Positions 5,271 to 5,660 of a stretch of DNA of 5,660 nt are shown here, in pieces. Both the position numbers and the translations under genes were made by a program. The stretch is from JAPLXD01 sp041662765. Its GTDB lineage: Bacteria > Patescibacteriota > Minisyncoccia > Moranbacterales > UBA11712. The stretch is taken from NCBI GenBank assembly GCA_041662765.1, contig JBAZRT010000043.1, forward strand, positions 1 through 5,660, written 5' to 3'. Under the pieces are notes generated by a model. It ran no database searches. It saw nothing but the letters and a program-made list of their open reading frames with translations, and had not been told where the DNA came from. Numbering within the stretch: position 1 is the first letter of the stretch; every line of letters begins with the position of its first letter.

Positions 5271-5293
5271 CCCCCCCCCGGAAAGAGGATAAT
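5264..5293 (+). promoter_or_regulatory. candidate prepilin promoter with a C9 tract in the spacer
   Basis: TTGACA (5264-5269), an 18-nt spacer containing nine consecutive C (5271-5279), then GATAAT (5288-5293), one base from consensus. Transcription would begin near 5300, giving a leader of about 25 nt. Gain or loss of C would move the spacer away from or to the optimal 17 nt. See findings for the phase-variation idea. Confidence 0.55.
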
Positions 5294-5301
5294 GAAATAA
5301 A

Positions 5302-5315
5302 TTTAATATATTAAA
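5302..5315. repeat. 14-bp perfect AT palindrome in the prepilin leader
   Basis: TTTAATATATTAAA is fully self-complementary and lies at the expected transcription start, 9 nt before the prepilin ATG. It could be an operator, but AT-only palindromes arise easily by chance. Confidence 0.4.
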
Positions 5316-5324
5316 CCAAAACCA

Positions 5325-5660
5325 ATGAAACAAAAACAACGGGGTTCCGGCCTCATCTTCGCGGTGGTTCTTCTTTTTGTGATTCTTGGAATGGTCGTTA
5401 CTCTTTCCAGTGTGACAATGCTTGAGACCAAGATGAACCAAAAGACCAAATCCTCCGTCGGAGCTTTCTATAACTCCGAATCCGGGGTGGAATGGGCTCT
5501 CAACCAGATCGTAAACGGGGCAGGAAACATCGATGTTGTTTTCTCCGGCATCAATGCCTCAACCGGCAAAAAGGATTGTCCTGATTTTGGAAGAGGAACA
5601 AGCCCCTGCAGTATCTATTTCCTCGATTCTGAAGGAAAAGTGATCAACAGTGCAAATGCG
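5325..5660 (+). CDS. PilX-like prepilin / type IV pilus-associated protein, N-terminal part
   Basis: 112 codons, open at the right edge. The N-terminus is the PilX type: a short basic leader (MKQKQRG), then a hydrophobic helix at about 9-32 (GLIFAVVLLFVILGMVVTLSS), then TMLETKMNQKTKSSVGAFYNSESGVEWALNQI, which matches the usual pattern of a polar helix ending in a FYxAExGxExAL-like block. Prepilin peptidase would probably cut after G7. The +5 residue is then F rather than the usual Glu, as in PilX/GspK-like minor pilins. After residue 65 the sequence becomes Gly/Ser-rich and has two cysteines (C85, C95) that could form a disulfide. It probably forms part of a type IV pilus or a similar pseudopilus; partner genes would lie to the right. 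The ATG is preceded by an A-rich leader without a Shine-Dalgarno site. The next upstream ATG (5292) stops after two codons. Confidence 0.8.
   Translation, partial: MKQKQRGSGLIFAVVLLFVILGMVVTLSSVTMLETKMNQKTKSSVGAFYNSESGVEWALNQIVNGAGNIDVVFSGINASTGKKDCPDFGRGTSPCSIYFLDSEGKVINSANA

Noticed and set aside
5214..5441. Upstream extension of the transposase frame to an ATG at 5441
   Set aside because: The extra 76 residues read through REP copy 3 and antisense to the well-supported prepilin gene, have low-complexity His/Lys composition and show no RAYT similarity.

Overview
The window looks like a piece of a Candidate Phyla Radiation (Patescibacteria, probably Parcubacteria-like) genome. This is inferred from the gene mix: a PolX-type DNA polymerase, a P2-type cation ATPase, a REP-associated tyrosine transposase of the kind common in these genomes, and a PilX-like prepilin. 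Compact spacing and genes without Shine-Dalgarno sites fit as well. Stop codons are standard; TAG and TGA both end genes and I see no sign of glycine-coding UGA in the long genes. Only the right-most gene is on the + strand.

Layout, left to right. 1-856 (-): N-terminal half of PolX, running off the left edge. 857-1020: leader region with a strong hairpin and at best a weak promoter. 1021-1054: intrinsic terminator on the - strand. 1093-1599 (-): a two-gene operon encoding a 58-residue Cys-rich zinc-ribbon-like protein (TTG start, easily missed) and a 101-residue protein with two membrane segments. Both genes have strong Shine-Dalgarno sites, and a near-consensus sigma70 promoter (TTGACA, 17 bp, TATAAT) lies at 1690-1718. 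1747-4542 (-): a complete P2-type cation-pumping ATPase of 931 residues. Its coding region carries two oddities in variable loops: a 31-bp palindrome and an in-frame stretch with no C on the + strand. 4546-5239 (-): a compact REP/RAYT unit, that is, a transposase gene bounded by two inverted copies of one hairpin with a third copy translated in frame inside the gene. 5264-5660 (+): a promoter whose spacer holds a run of nine C, then the start of a PilX-like prepilin gene cut by the right edge.

The genes do not form one pathway. PolX is DNA repair, the ATPase is ion homeostasis, the small operon looks like an unknown membrane-associated zinc-binding pair, and the prepilin is surface appendage biogenesis. 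The connecting theme is small palindromic DNA. The same REP hairpin sits at the transposase start, at its stop (also the ATPase leader) and inside its coding region, and a separate palindrome lies in the ATPase. The points I would follow up first are the in-frame REP inside its own transposase, the poly-C promoter spacer (possible phase variation), and the zinc-ribbon/membrane pair, which share one reading frame across a single TGA.
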